Assembly: GCF_030711595.1 (NCBI RefSeq)
Contig: NZ_JAUJUJ010000002.1
Coordinates: 62,001 to 126,000, forward strand
From: Stenotrophomonas sp. YIM B06876
GTDB taxonomy: Bacteria > Pseudomonadota > Gammaproteobacteria > Xanthomonadales > Xanthomonadaceae
Reading direction: 5' to 3'
Length of the DNA: 64,000 nt
The notes below the pieces were generated by a model, which worked only from the letters and a program-made list of their open reading frames with translations, had not been told where the DNA came from and did no database searches. The translations under genes were made by a program, and so were the position numbers. This document shows, piece after piece, positions 17,669 to 28,307 of this stretch (positions within the stretch are counted from its first letter, which is position 1; every line of letters starts with the position of its first letter).

Positions 17669-18643
17669 ATGAGCACCCACGACCTGCCCCAGATCAAAGT
17701 CGCCGTTGTCGGTTACGGCAGCCAGGGCCGCGCGCATGCGCTGAACCTGCGCGAATCCGGCTTCGATGTCACCGTCGGCCTGCGTGCCGGCGGCCCGACC
17801 GGGATCAAGGCCAAGGCCGACGGCTTCACCGTCAAGCCGCCGGCCGACGCGGTCAAGGACGCCGACCTGGTGGCCGTGCTGACCCCGGACATGGTGCAGA
17901 AGAAGCTGTACGAGGACGTGCTGGCGCCGAACATGAAGCCCGGCGCCTGCCTGCTGTTCGCGCACGGCCTGAACGTGCACTTCGGCATGATCGCCCCGCG
18001 CGACGATCTGGACGTGGTGCTGGTCGCGCCGAAGGGGCCGGGCGCGCTGGTGCGCCGCGAATACGAGATCGGCCGCGGCGTGCCCTGCATCTGGGCGGTG
18101 CACCAGGACCGCAGCGGCAAGGCGGAGCACTACGCGCTGGCCTACGCGGCCGGCCTGGGCGGCGCCCGCGCCAACCTGATCAAGACCACGTTCAAGGAAG
18201 AGACCGAGACCGATCTGTTCGGCGAGCAGGCGGTGCTGTGCGGTGGTGCCTCGGCGCTGGTGCAGGCCGGTTTCGAGACGCTGGTCGAAGCCGGCTACCA
18301 GCCGGAAATCGCCTACTACGAAGTGCTGCACGAACTGAAGCTGATCGTGGACCTGTTCTACGAGGGCGGCATCACCCGCATGCTCGAGTTCGTCTCGGAG
18401 ACCGCGCAGTACGGCGACTACGTCAGCGGTCCGCGGGTGATCGACGCCGGCACCAAGGCGCGCATGAAGGATGTGCTGACCGACATCCAGAACGGCACCT
18501 TCACCAGGAACTGGGTGGCTGAATACGAAGCCGGCCTGCCGAACTACAACAAGTTCAAGCAGGCCGACCTGGAGCATCCGATCGAGAAGGTGGGCAAGGA
18601 ACTGCGCGCCAAGATGGTCTGGCTGCAAACCCAGAACGCGTAA
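17669..18643 (+). CDS. ilvC: Ketol-acid reductoisomerase (short, class I)
   Basis: A 324-residue cytoplasmic enzyme that isomerises and reduces acetolactate or acetohydroxybutyrate with NADPH, the second common step to valine and isoleucine. Seen: the Rossmann motif GYGSQG (15-20), the catalytic His in FAHGLN (H99), and metal ligands D182 and E186 in ETDLFGEQ. The length fits short class I enzymes. AAGGA precedes the ATG at 17669. It is the first structural gene of the operon, downstream of the leader and two terminators, and ilvG follows after 39 bases. Confidence 0.97.
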   Translation: MSTHDLPQIKVAVVGYGSQGRAHALNLRESGFDVTVGLRAGGPTGIKAKADGFTVKPPADAVKDADLVAVLTPDMVQKKLYEDVLAPNMKPGACLLFAHGLNVHFGMIAPRDDLDVVLVAPKGPGALVRREYEIGRGVPCIWAVHQDRSGKAEHYALAYAAGLGGARANLIKTTFKEETETDLFGEQAVLCGGASALVQAGFETLVEAGYQPEIAYYEVLHELKLIVDLFYEGGITRMLEFVSETAQYGDYVSGPRVIDAGTKARMKDVLTDIQNGTFTRNWVAEYEAGLPNYNKFKQADLEHPIEKVGKELRAKMVWLQTQNA

Positions 18644-18682
18644 CCGCGCGGCTCCCCCACCCGCTATCGCAAAGGTCGCAGC

Positions 18683-20404
18683 ATGAACACCTCCGCCCAC
18701 GGCGCGCCCCGCAACGGCGCACGCTGGTTGACGCAGGCCCTGGAGGCCGAAGGCGTGGAAACGCTGTTCGGCTACCCGGGCGGCACCATCATGCCGTTCT
18801 ATGACGCATTGGTGGATTCCACCCTCAAACACATCCTGGTCCGCCACGAGCAGGGCGCGGCGCTGGCCGCCAACGGCTATGCCCGCGCCAGTGGCAAGGT
18901 CGGCGTCTGTGTCGCCACCTCCGGCCCCGGTGCGTCCAACCTGGTGACCGGCATCGCCGATGCGATGCTCGACTCGGTCCCGATGGTGTGCCTGACCGGC
19001 CAGGTCGCTACCCCGCTGCTGGGTACCGATGCGTTCCAGGAGCTGGATGTGTTCGGCATGACCCTGCCGATCGTCAAACACAGCTGGCTGGTGCGCAGCG
19101 TGGACGACCTGCCGCAGGTGGTCGCCGAGGCGTTCCGGATCGCCCGCGAAGGACGGCCCGGGCCGGTGCTGATCGACCTGCCCAAGGATGTGCAGCAGGC
19201 CGATGCCTCGCATCTGCCCGACCATGTGCCGGCGGTGGTCGAACCGGTGCCCGCACCGGAGGCCGAACGCCTGACGGCAGCGATCGAATTGATCGCCGCC
19301 GCCGGGAAACCCGTCATCTACGGCGGCGGCGGCATCGGTCTGGCCGAGGCGGTGGAGGATTTCCGCCGCTTTGTCGAAACCTCCGGCATTCCCACCGTGC
19401 TGACCCTGCGCGGGCTGGGCGCACTGCCACCCAACCATCCGCAGTATCTGGGCATGCTCGGCATGCACGGCACCCGCGCGGCCAACATGGCGGTGCAGGA
19501 AAGCGACCTGCTGATCGTGGTCGGCGCCCGCTTCGATGACCGCGCCACCGGCAAGCTGGCCGAGTTCGCCCCGTTCGCGCGCGTCATCCACCTGGATGCC
19601 GACGCCTATGAGATCTCCAAACTGCGCAGCGCCGATATCGCCATTCCCGGCAATGTCGCCACCGGCCTGCAACAGCTCACCGGGATCCGCGGCAACTGCA
19701 ACGCCTGGCGCGCCCGCTGCGCGGCCAACCGCGAGAAATTCAGCGCCCGCTACGATGCGCCCGGCGACCACGTGTATGCCCCGGCGCTGCTCAAGCGTTT
19801 GAGCGAGGTGGCCCCGGCCGACACGGTGATCGCCTGCGACGTCGGCCAGCACCAGATGTGGGTCGCCCAGCATTGCCGCTTCAACCATCCACGCAACCAT
19901 CTGACCAGCGGTGCGCTGGGCACGATGGGGTTCGGCCTGCCGGCGGCGATGGGCGCGCAGTTCGCCTGCCCGCAGCGCACCGTGGTGCTGGTGTCCGGCG
20001 ACGGCAGTTTCATGATGAACGTGCAGGAGCTGGCCACCATCGCCCGCTGCCGGCTGCCGGTGAAGATCATCCTGCTGGACAACAGCTCGCTGGGCATGGT
20101 GCGGCAGTGGCAGGAGCTGTTCTTCGCCGAGCGCTACAGCGAAATCGACCTGTCCGACAACCCGGATTTCGCCGCGCTGACCCGGGTGTTCGGGATTCCG
20201 GCGCAGCGCATCAGCCGCCGCAGCGAGGTCGAAGACGGCCTGGCCGCGCTGCTCGACCAGTCCGGTCCGGCACTGCTGCACGTGGCCATCGACGCCCGCG
20301 CCAACGTCTGGCCACTGGTGCCGCCCAACAACGCCAACAGCACCATGCTCGACAGCAACCCGGCCCACCCCACGCAGGAGACCCCCCATGCAATACCGGC
20401 TTGA
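18683..20404 (+). CDS. ilvG: Acetolactate synthase large subunit (isozyme II type)
   Basis: A 573-residue ThDP enzyme that condenses two pyruvates, or pyruvate and 2-oxobutyrate, at the start of valine and isoleucine synthesis. Visible: the ThDP-activating Glu in VRHEQGAALAANGYAR (E56), the central FAD-binding region, and the C-terminal ThDP/Mg motif GDGSFMMNVQELATIARC. It overlaps ilvM by 17 bases, which implies coupled translation with its regulatory subunit. The tail ends in a Thr/Pro/His-rich segment past the core fold. The start is the ATG at 18683 after AAAGGTCGCAGC. Confidence 0.96.
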   Translation: MNTSAHGAPRNGARWLTQALEAEGVETLFGYPGGTIMPFYDALVDSTLKHILVRHEQGAALAANGYARASGKVGVCVATSGPGASNLVTGIADAMLDSVPMVCLTGQVATPLLGTDAFQELDVFGMTLPIVKHSWLVRSVDDLPQVVAEAFRIAREGRPGPVLIDLPKDVQQADASHLPDHVPAVVEPVPAPEAERLTAAIELIAAAGKPVIYGGGGIGLAEAVEDFRRFVETSGIPTVLTLRGLGALPPNHPQYLGMLGMHGTRAANMAVQESDLLIVVGARFDDRATGKLAEFAPFARVIHLDADAYEISKLRSADIAIPGNVATGLQQLTGIRGNCNAWRARCAANREKFSARYDAPGDHVYAPALLKRLSEVAPADTVIACDVGQHQMWVAQHCRFNHPRNHLTSGALGTMGFGLPAAMGAQFACPQRTVVLVSGDGSFMMNVQELATIARCRLPVKIILLDNSSLGMVRQWQELFFAERYSEIDLSDNPDFAALTRVFGIPAQRISRRSEVEDGLAALLDQSGPALLHVAIDARANVWPLVPPNNANSTMLDSNPAHPTQETPHAIPA

Positions 20405-20639
20405 GCTGGTGCTGAAGCCCGTGGAAGGCGTACTGCTGCGCGTGATCGGCATGGTCGAGCGCCGTGGCTTCGCGCCGTGCGCCATCCACGGCGCGCCCAA
20501 TGCCGATGACGACGGCCGCTGGCACCTGCAGCTGCTGGTCAACGGCGATCGGCCACCGGAAACCCTGTGCCGGCAGCTGGAAAAAGTCTACGACTGCGAG
20601 TCGGTGCGCATCACCGCCAGCGCCGGAGCGTGCGTATGA
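20388..20639 (+). CDS. ilvM: Acetolactate synthase small (ACT) subunit
   Basis: An 83-residue single ACT-domain protein (MQYRLELVLKPVEGVLLRVI, with a later VYDCESVRIT strand). It pairs with the large subunit and stabilises or regulates it. The short length is typical of IvM-type subunits, which confer little valine inhibition, rather than the longer IlvN/IlvH. It starts inside the end of ilvG. Its stop overlaps a possible ATG at 20636 (ATGA), which opens a 49-codon frame leading to ilvA. Confidence 0.92.
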   Translation: MQYRLELVLKPVEGVLLRVIGMVERRGFAPCAIHGAPNADDDGRWHLQLLVNGDRPPETLCRQLEKVYDCESVRITASAGACV

Positions 20640-20785
20640 GCCCGGTCATGGCGGCCGTTTCGACCCGCACCGCCAAGGTGCCGGCACGGAGGCGTCTTCT
20701 TCGCTGCGCCTGCCATGGTGCCGGCGCTGTCGCTGCGCTCGCCCTTGCCACGCGCCGCGGCGTACCGTGCCACGCCGATGCCTGA
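20636..20785 (+). CDS. Possible 49-codon coupling ORF between ilvM and ilvA
   Basis: This frame (MSPVMAAVSTRTAKVPARRR at its start) begins in the ATGA overlap with the ilvM stop and ends eight bases into the chosen ilvA start (ATGCCTGA). It resembles no protein I know and is basic. It may only pass ribosomes from ilvM to ilvA. It competes with a longer ilvA reading that starts at 20715. Confidence 0.2.
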   Translation: MSPVMAAVSTRTAKVPARRRLLRCACHGAGAVAALALATRRGVPCHADA

Positions 20786-21871
20786 TTCCGGCCGCGCCAC
20801 CTCGCAGAACCCGGACCCAGGCGACGTAGTCGTCAGCGTCGCCGATGTACTGGCGGCCCAGGCGCGGCTGCGCCGCTACCTGATCCCTACCCCGCTGCAC
20901 TATGCCGAGCGTTTCGGGGTCTGGCTGAAGCTGGAAAACCTGCAGCGCACCGGTTCCTACAAGGTTCGCGGCGCCTTGAACGCGATGCTGGCGGCGCTGG
21001 AGCGTGGTGACGAACGCCCGGTGATCTGCGCTTCGGCCGGCAACCACGCCCAGGGCGTGGCCTGGGCCTCGCACCGCCTGGGTGTGCAGGCCATCACGGT
21101 GATGCCGCATGGCGCCCCGGCCACCAAGATCGCCGGTGTCCAGCACTGGGGCGCCACCGTGCGCCAGCACGGCGCCAGCTACGACGAAGCCTACGCCTTC
21201 GCCCGCGAGCTGGCAGGACAGAACGGCTACCGCTTCCTGTCCGCCTTCGATGATCCGGACGTGATCGCCGGCCAGGGCACGCTGGGCATCGAGATCGCCC
21301 CGCACGCGCCGGATGTGGTGATCGTGCCGATCGGCGGTGGCGGCCTGGCCTCCGGTGTGGCGCTTGCGCTGAAGTCGCAGGGCGTGCGCATCATCGGCGC
21401 CCAGGTCGAGGGTGTGGATTCGATGGCCCGCGCGATCCGCGGTGACATCCGCGCCATCGACCCGCTGCCCACCTTGGCCGACGGCGTCAAGGTCAAGATT
21501 CCCGGCTTCATCACCCGCCGCCTGTGCGCCAGCCTGCTCGACGACGTGGTCATCGTGCGCGAAGCCGAACTGCGCGAAACCCTGGTGCGACTGGCGCTGG
21601 AAGAACACGTCATCGCCGAGGGCGCCGGTGCGCTGGCGCTGGCCGCGGGCCGCCGCGTGGCCGGCAAGCGCAAATGCGCGGTCGTATCCGGCGGCAATAT
21701 CGATGCCGCGGTGCTGGCCACGCTGTTGTCCGAAGTGCGGCCGCGCGCCCCACGCAAACCGCGCCGCCGCAGCACCGAACGACTTCGCAGCCAACTGGCC
21801 GCCCCCCTGCTCCGCGCCGCTTCCCTCGCCCCCTTGTCCGCCACCGCTACCGTTGTTGAGGAGATCCTCTG

Positions 21872-21875
<4 letters not shown>
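20778..21875 (+). CDS. ilvA: Threonine dehydratase, short form without ACT domain
   Basis: A 365-residue PLP enzyme that deaminates threonine to 2-oxobutyrate, the entry to isoleucine. PLP binds Lys62 in [10 protein letters not shown], and the phosphate loop GGGGLASG is present. It ends about 30 residues past the catalytic fold with a basic tail and lacks the two C-terminal ACT-like domains of biosynthetic IlvA, so in form it is TdcB-like and may escape isoleucine feedback. Its place in the operon nonetheless argues for a biosynthetic role. The start at 20778 is inferred from where similarity should begin; 20715 would add 21 residues. The stop overlaps the leuA GTG. Confidence 0.9.
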
Positions 21876-23419
<1,544 letters not shown>

Positions 23420-23449
23420 GTGCGGCCGCCAGAACCACGGAAGAACCCG

Positions 23450-24868
23450 ATGAGCTCCAATGCAAAAACCCTGTACGACAAGCTGTGGGATGCCCACGTG
23501 GTCGTGCCTGAAAACGACAGCGCCCCGGCCGTGCTGTATATCGACCTGCACCTGATCCACGAAGTCACCTCGCCGCAGGCGTTCACCGAGCTGCGCGAGC
23601 GCGGCCTGAAGCCGCGCCGCCCGGATCGCACCAAGGCGACGATGGACCACTCCACGCCGACCCTGCCGGCCGGCCCCGACGGCAAGCTGCCGTACGCCAG
23701 CCAGGCTTCCGAGGCGCAGGTGGAGATGCTGGCGCGCAACTGCGCCGAGTACGGCATCGAGCTGTTCGATCTGGCCTCGCCCAGCCGCGGCATCGTCCAC
23801 GTGATCGCTCCGGAACAGGGTTTCACCCAGCCCGGCATGACCATTGTCTGTGGTGACAGCCACACCTCGACCCATGGCGCGTTCGGCTCGCTGGCCTTCG
23901 GCATCGGTACCAGCGAAGTCGGCCACGTGCTGGCCACCCAGTGCCTGCTGCAGCGCAAAGCCCGGACCATGGCGATCACCGTCAATGGCGAACTGGCCCC
24001 GGGCGTGGGCGCCAAGGACGTGGTGCTGCACATCATCGGCGTGATCGGCGTCAACGGCGGCACCGGCCATGTGCTGGAATTCCGCGGCGCGGCGATCCGC
24101 GCGATGGACATGGAGCAGCGCATGACCCTGTGCAACATGTCGATCGAAGCCGGCGCCCGTGCCGGCATGGTGGCGCCGGACCAGATCACCTTCGACTGGG
24201 TTGCCAGGACCCCGCGCGGGCCCAAGGGCGCCGAGTTCGACACCGCCGTCGCCCACTGGAAAACGCTGGCCAGCGACGAAGGCGCGCGCTTCGATGTGGA
24301 GGTGCAGATCGATGCCGCCGACATCCGCCCGACCCTGACCTGGGGCACGCACCCGGGCACCGCGATCGCCGTGGATGCGCCGATCCCGGCCGCCAACGAT
24401 GCCGCCGCGCAGAAGGGCCTGGACTACATGAAGTTCGAAGCCGGCCACACGCTGGCCGGCACGCCGGTGGACGTGGTGTTCGTCGGCTCCTGCACCAATG
24501 GCCGGCTGGGCGACATGCGCGAAGTGGCGCAGGTGCTGCGCGGCCGCCGCATCGCCGAGGGCGTGCGCATGCTGGTGGTGCCGGGCTCGGAGATCGTCAA
24601 GCGCGATGCCGAGGCCGAAGGCATCGATGAGATCGTGCGCGCCGCCGGCGCCGAATGGCGCGAACCGGGCTGCTCGATGTGTATCGCCATGAACGGCGAC
24701 CTGGTCGCTCCCGGCCAGCTGGCAGTGAGCACCAGCAACCGCAACTTCGAGGGCCGCCAGGGTCCCGGTTCGCGCACGCTGCTGGCTTCGCCGATGAGCG
24801 CGGCGTGGGCGGCGGTGAACGGCTGCGTTGCCGATACCCGTGATCTGTTTGCCAGGGAGGTGGCGTGA
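23450..24868 (+). CDS. leuC: 3-Isopropylmalate dehydratase large subunit
   Basis: A 472-residue aconitase-family subunit holding a [4Fe-4S] cluster. It isomerises 2- to 3-isopropylmalate together with LeuD. Cluster ligands are C348 (GSCTNGR), C408 and C411 (CSMC). Other family motifs are MDHSTPT and [12 protein letters not shown]. The ATG at 23450 follows CACGGAAGAACCC. The stop TGA overlaps an ATG (TGATG) that opens a 55-codon frame running through a palindromic repeat to leuD. Confidence 0.97.
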   Translation: MSSNAKTLYDKLWDAHVVVPENDSAPAVLYIDLHLIHEVTSPQAFTELRERGLKPRRPDRTKATMDHSTPTLPAGPDGKLPYASQASEAQVEMLARNCAEYGIELFDLASPSRGIVHVIAPEQGFTQPGMTIVCGDSHTSTHGAFGSLAFGIGTSEVGHVLATQCLLQRKARTMAITVNGELAPGVGAKDVVLHIIGVIGVNGGTGHVLEFRGAAIRAMDMEQRMTLCNMSIEAGARAGMVAPDQITFDWVARTPRGPKGAEFDTAVAHWKTLASDEGARFDVEVQIDAADIRPTLTWGTHPGTAIAVDAPIPAANDAAAQKGLDYMKFEAGHTLAGTPVDVVFVGSCTNGRLGDMREVAQVLRGRRIAEGVRMLVVPGSEIVKRDAEAEGIDEIVRAAGAEWREPGCSMCIAMNGDLVAPGQLAVSTSNRNFEGRQGPGSRTLLASPMSAAWAAVNGCVADTRDLFAREVA

Positions 24869-25035
24869 TGACCGCCGTTTTTGCCCTTCTCCCTCCGGGA
24901 GAAGGTGCCCCGAAGGGGCGGATGAGGGCGACCGCGGCTCATTCCGGCAAACACCCCGCGCAGGCGCACCCTCATCCGGCGCCGCGTGCCCCCTTCTCCC
25001 GGGCGGAGAAGGGCGAAGTACTGGAGCTGTACTGA
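24868..25035 (+). CDS. Possible 55-codon ORF between leuC and leuD, mostly repeat-derived
   Basis: An open frame ([20 protein letters not shown] at its start) begins at the TGATG overlap with leuC and ends at a second TGATG overlap with leuD. Nearly all of it is the inverted-repeat element at 24883-25014. Only the ends (MTAVF and VLELY) lie outside. It may be an old linker ORF into which the repeat inserted in frame, keeping ribosomes moving to leuD. Whether the peptide has a function is unknown. Confidence 0.25.
   Translation: MTAVFALLPPGEGAPKGRMRATAAHSGKHPAQAHPHPAPRAPFSRAEKGEVLELY
24883..25014. repeat. Palindromic intergenic repeat element (REP/MITE-like)
   Basis: A 132-base element with imperfect inverted ends of about 48 bases. 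The left end starts GCCCTTCTCC, continues GGGAGAAGG and ends with GGATGAGGG; the right end is the near-reverse, CCCTCATCC through CCCTTCTCCC to GGAGAAGGGC. Each end also folds on itself (CTTCTCCC with GGGAGAAG). It lies inside the operon between leuC and leuD, carries no transposase and keeps an open frame. Similar palindromes are common between genes in this family of bacteria. Confidence 0.7.
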
Positions 25036-25613
25036 TGGCTGCCCTGACCCGCATCGTTTCGCGCAGCGTGGTGCTGCGCCAGACCAATATCGACACCGAC
25101 CAGATCATTCCGGCGCGCTTCCTGTCCACCATCGAGCGTGTCGGACTGGGCAAATACGCTTTCAACGACTGGCGCTGGCAAGCCGATGGCGCGCCGAATC
25201 CGGAATTCGCCTTCAACCAGCCGCACAACGCCGGCCGCAGGATCCTGCTGGCCGGACGCAACTTTGGCTGTGGTTCCTCGCGCGAACATGCGCCATGGGC
25301 ATTGACCGACCTGGGACTGCAGGCGATTGTCAGCAGCGAGATCGCCGATATCTTCCGTGGCAACGCGCTGAAAAACGGCCTGCTGCCGATCGTGCTGGAC
25401 GAAGCCGACGTGCAGGAGCTGATGCGCAACCCGGACGATGAGCTGACCGTGGATGTAGCCGCGCGCGAGCTGCGTACCTCCAGTGGCAAGACCTATCCGT
25501 TCCCGCTGGATGGCTTCTCGCAGACCTGCCTGCTCGAAGGTGTGGACCAGCTGGGCTGGCTGCTGGGCCGTACCACCGATATCGAACATTACGAGACTGA
25601 ACATGCACGCTGA
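25035..25613 (+). CDS. leuD: 3-Isopropylmalate dehydratase small subunit
   Basis: A 192-residue partner of LeuC (swivel domain). Family motifs: [13 protein letters not shown] near the start, [17 protein letters not shown] for substrate binding, and [13 protein letters not shown]. The start at 25035 ([12 protein letters not shown]) lies in a TGATG overlap with the short upstream frame, which suggests translational coupling. An in-frame extension to 24828 would translate the repeat element and was rejected. It overlaps leuB by 11 bases. Confidence 0.96.
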   Translation: MAALTRIVSRSVVLRQTNIDTDQIIPARFLSTIERVGLGKYAFNDWRWQADGAPNPEFAFNQPHNAGRRILLAGRNFGCGSSREHAPWALTDLGLQAIVSSEIADIFRGNALKNGLLPIVLDEADVQELMRNPDDELTVDVAARELRTSSGKTYPFPLDGFSQTCLLEGVDQLGWLLGRTTDIEHYETEHAR

Positions 25614-26700
25614 AATCGTCGTATTGCCCGGTGACGGCATCGGCCCTGAAATCACCGCCGCTGCGGTCGATGTGCTCAAAGCCATTGCCACCGGCTTCGG
25701 CCACAGCTTCAACTTTGTCGAACACGACATCGGCGGCATCGCCATCGACCGCCATGGCGAACCGTTGCCGGCAAGCACGCTGCACGCCTGCCGCAACGCC
25801 GATGCGGTGCTGCTCGGCGCAGTCGGTGGCCCGAAGTGGTCCGATCCGAATGCCAAGGTGCGCCCCGAACAGGGCCTGCTGGCGATCCGCAAGGCGCTGG
25901 GGCTGTTCGCCAACCTGCGCCCGGTACGCACCCACCCGGCCGCGTTGCATGCCTCGCCGATCAAGGCCGAACTGCTCAAGGACGTGGACTTCGTGGTGGT
26001 GCGCGAGCTGACCGGCGGCATCTACTTCGGCGACAAGACCCGCGATGCCGACAGCGCCAGCGACCTGTGCCGCTACAGCGTGGTGGAGATCGAGCGCGTG
26101 CTGCGCAGCGCCTTCCGCCTGGCGCAGCAGCGCCGCGGCAAGCTGACCTCGGTGGACAAGGCCAACGTGCTGGAGACCTCGCGGCTGTGGCGTGACATCG
26201 CCGCGCGCCTCGGCCGCGAGGAGTTCCCGGATGTGGAGCTGGAACACCAGCTGGTCGATTCGATGGCGATGCACCTGATCGTCAAGCCGCGCGTCTACGA
26301 TGTGATCGTCACCGAGAACATGTTCGGCGACATCCTCACCGACGAGGCCTCGATGCTGGCCGGCTCGCTGGGCCTGCTGCCGTCGGCCTCGCTCGGCGAG
26401 GAAGGCAAGGTCGGCTCTGACGGATCGGCAGCGCCGATCCGTCGAATCGGCGTGTACGAGCCGATCCACGGCTCGGCCCCGGACATCGCCGGCAAGGGCA
26501 TCGCCAATCCCTACGCCACCATCCTCAGTGCGGCGATGCTGCTGCGGCATTCGCTGGGACTGGAAGCCGAAGCGGCCTGCATCGAAACTGCGGTGGCCGC
26601 CGCCCTGGATGCCCACATCTTCACCGCCGACCTGGCCGCCGCCGGCCACGCCGTCGGCACCGCGCAGGCGGCGCAGGCGGTACTTGCCCGACTGCCGTAA
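25603..26700 (+). CDS. leuB: 3-Isopropylmalate dehydrogenase with a small in-frame insertion
   Basis: A 365-residue NAD-dependent enzyme that oxidises and decarboxylates 3-isopropylmalate in leucine synthesis. Motifs: GDGIGPEI at the start, [18 protein letters not shown] with the catalytic Tyr, [14 protein letters not shown] with metal aspartates, and [18 protein letters not shown] for NAD. Between SLGEE and GVYEP there are roughly 14 extra residues compared with the usual SLNEQGFGLYEP-type loop, encoded by a perfect palindrome at 26419-26443. It starts within the leuD end and is the last gene of the operon, with a terminator just after. Confidence 0.96.
   Translation: MHAEIVVLPGDGIGPEITAAAVDVLKAIATGFGHSFNFVEHDIGGIAIDRHGEPLPASTLHACRNADAVLLGAVGGPKWSDPNAKVRPEQGLLAIRKALGLFANLRPVRTHPAALHASPIKAELLKDVDFVVVRELTGGIYFGDKTRDADSASDLCRYSVVEIERVLRSAFRLAQQRRGKLTSVDKANVLETSRLWRDIAARLGREEFPDVELEHQLVDSMAMHLIVKPRVYDVIVTENMFGDILTDEASMLAGSLGLLPSASLGEEGKVGSDGSAAPIRRIGVYEPIHGSAPDIAGKGIANPYATILSAAMLLRHSLGLEAEAACIETAVAAALDAHIFTADLAAAGHAVGTAQAAQAVLARLP
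26419..26443. repeat. Perfect palindrome inside leuB
   Basis: GACGGATCGGC, loop AGC, GCCGATCCGTC: an 11-base perfect inverted repeat inside the coding sequence. It coincides with the extra residues before the NAD-binding [14 protein letters not shown] segment, which suggests a small palindromic element inserted in frame into a surface loop. Confidence 0.6.
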
Positions 26701-26709
26701 TCCTGTTCC

Positions 26710-26734
26710 GACGCGGCCTCCTGGCCGCGTCTTT
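26710..26734 (+). terminator. Terminator of the ilv-leu operon
   Basis: GACGCGGCC, loop TCCT, GGCCGCGTC, then TTT. It starts 10 bases after the leuB stop and 70 bases before gdhA, separating the two. The T run is short, so read-through into gdhA is possible. Confidence 0.7.
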
Positions 26735-26804
26735 GTCTACATCACCGGACGCTGGCAGCGACACCGCCACCTCCCTGGAACGGCCCCACGCCGGAGGACT
26801 GCAC

Positions 26805-28148
26805 GTGACCTACCGCAATTCCGATGATTTCCTTGCCCACGTGGCCAAGCGCGATCCGTATCAGCCCGAATTCCTGCAGGCGGTCAAAGAGGTCTTCCTC
26901 AGCCTGTGGCCGTTCCTGCAGCAGTACCCGCATTACACAGAACAGGGCCTGCTGGAGCGGCTGGTCGAACCGGAACGGGTCATCCAGTTCCGCGTCGCCT
27001 GGGCCGACGACCACGGCCGCACCCACGTCAATCGCGCCTGGCGCGTGCAGCACAATTCGGCGATCGGCCCGTTCAAGGGCGGCATGCGCTTCCACCCGTC
27101 GGTGAACCTGTCGATCCTGAAATTCCTGGCGTTCGAACAGACCTTCAAGAACGCGTTGACCACGCTGCCGATGGGCGGCGGCAAGGGCGGCGCGGACTTC
27201 GACCCCAAGGGCAAGAGCGACGGTGAAGTGATGCGCTTCTGCCAGGCGCTGATGCTGGAGCTGCACCGCCATCTGGGCCCGGATACCGATGTGCCGGCCG
27301 GTGACATCGGCGTCGGCGCGCGCGAGGTCGGCTACATGGCCGGGATGATGAAGAAGCTCAGCAACCAGGCCGCCTGCGTATTTACCGGCAAGGGCCTGGC
27401 CTACGGCGGCAGCCTGATGCGCCCGGAAGCCACCGGCTACGGCACTGTCTATTTCGTCGAACAGATGCTGCACCACGCCCGCCGCCAGACCCACGGTGCA
27501 CGGGTGCTGGTGTCGGGCTCGGGCAATGTCGCCCAGTACGCCGCGCTCAAGGCCCACGAACTGGGCGCACGGGTGCTGACGTTTTCCGATTCGGGCGGCA
27601 CGCTGTACGCGCGCGACGGCTTCGACGAACAGGGGCTGCAGGACGTGATGACGCTGAAGAACGAGCGCCGTGGCCGCCTGGCCGAACTGGCCGACGATCC
27701 GCGTTTCGAGTTCCTGCGCGATCGCCGCCCCTGGCACATTCCGGCCGACATCGCCCTGCCCTGTGCGACCCAGAACGAGCTGGATGAGACCGACGCGCGC
27801 ACGCTGGTCCACAACGGCGTGCTGTGCGTGGCCGAAGGCGCCAACATGCCCTCCACGCTGGAAGCGGTGGACGTGTTCCTGCAGGCCGGCACGCTGTACG
27901 CACCGGGCAAGGCCAGCAATGCCGGCGGCGTGGCCACTTCGGGGCTGGAGATGTCACAGAACGCGCTGCGACTGTCCTGGCGTCACGCCGATGTCGACGA
28001 ACGCCTGCACGTGATCATCAAAGAGATCCATGCCAACTGCGTGCAGCATGGCAAACGCGCCGACGGCAGCGTCAACTATGTCGACGGCGCCAATATCAGC
28101 GGTTTCGTCAAGGTCGCCGACGCCATGCTGGCGCAGGGGCTGTATTGA
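26805..28148 (+). CDS. gdhA: Glutamate dehydrogenase (hexameric, GdhA type)
   Basis: A 447-residue enzyme, the same length as E. coli GdhA, that interconverts 2-oxoglutarate plus ammonia and glutamate. NADP use is likely from family type but not proven by sequence. Motifs: KGGMRFHPSVN, catalytic Lys127 in PMGGGKGG, PAGDIGVGAREVGYM, and the Rossmann GSGNVA. The start is GTG at 26805 with GGAGGA seven bases upstream; a TTG-started extension to 26733 lies in the terminator region and was rejected. It supplies glutamate, the amino donor for the branched-chain amino acids made by the operon before it. Confidence 0.95.
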   Translation: MTYRNSDDFLAHVAKRDPYQPEFLQAVKEVFLSLWPFLQQYPHYTEQGLLERLVEPERVIQFRVAWADDHGRTHVNRAWRVQHNSAIGPFKGGMRFHPSVNLSILKFLAFEQTFKNALTTLPMGGGKGGADFDPKGKSDGEVMRFCQALMLELHRHLGPDTDVPAGDIGVGAREVGYMAGMMKKLSNQAACVFTGKGLAYGGSLMRPEATGYGTVYFVEQMLHHARRQTHGARVLVSGSGNVAQYAALKAHELGARVLTFSDSGGTLYARDGFDEQGLQDVMTLKNERRGRLAELADDPRFEFLRDRRPWHIPADIALPCATQNELDETDARTLVHNGVLCVAEGANMPSTLEAVDVFLQAGTLYAPGKASNAGGVATSGLEMSQNALRLSWRHADVDERLHVIIKEIHANCVQHGKRADGSVNYVDGANISGFVKVADAMLAQGLY

Positions 28149-28164
28149 GCGGGCGTCAGCCCGC
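28149..28164. terminator. Short GC hairpin after gdhA
   Basis: GCGGGC, loop GTCA, GCCCGC directly after the gdhA stop and before the convergent RND pump gene. No T run follows, so intrinsic termination is uncertain. Confidence 0.35.
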
Positions 28165-28307
28165 GCGCGGCACCGCCGCAGCGTCGTGACGCCTTTTACC
28201 GGCGCCTCATATGTGACCGGCGCACGGATCCATGCAATCGCGCCGCAGCCGGACACCCGGCCGATGCGGCCGGCCGGGGCTTGCCCGACCGGCGACATAC
28301 ACGTGCT

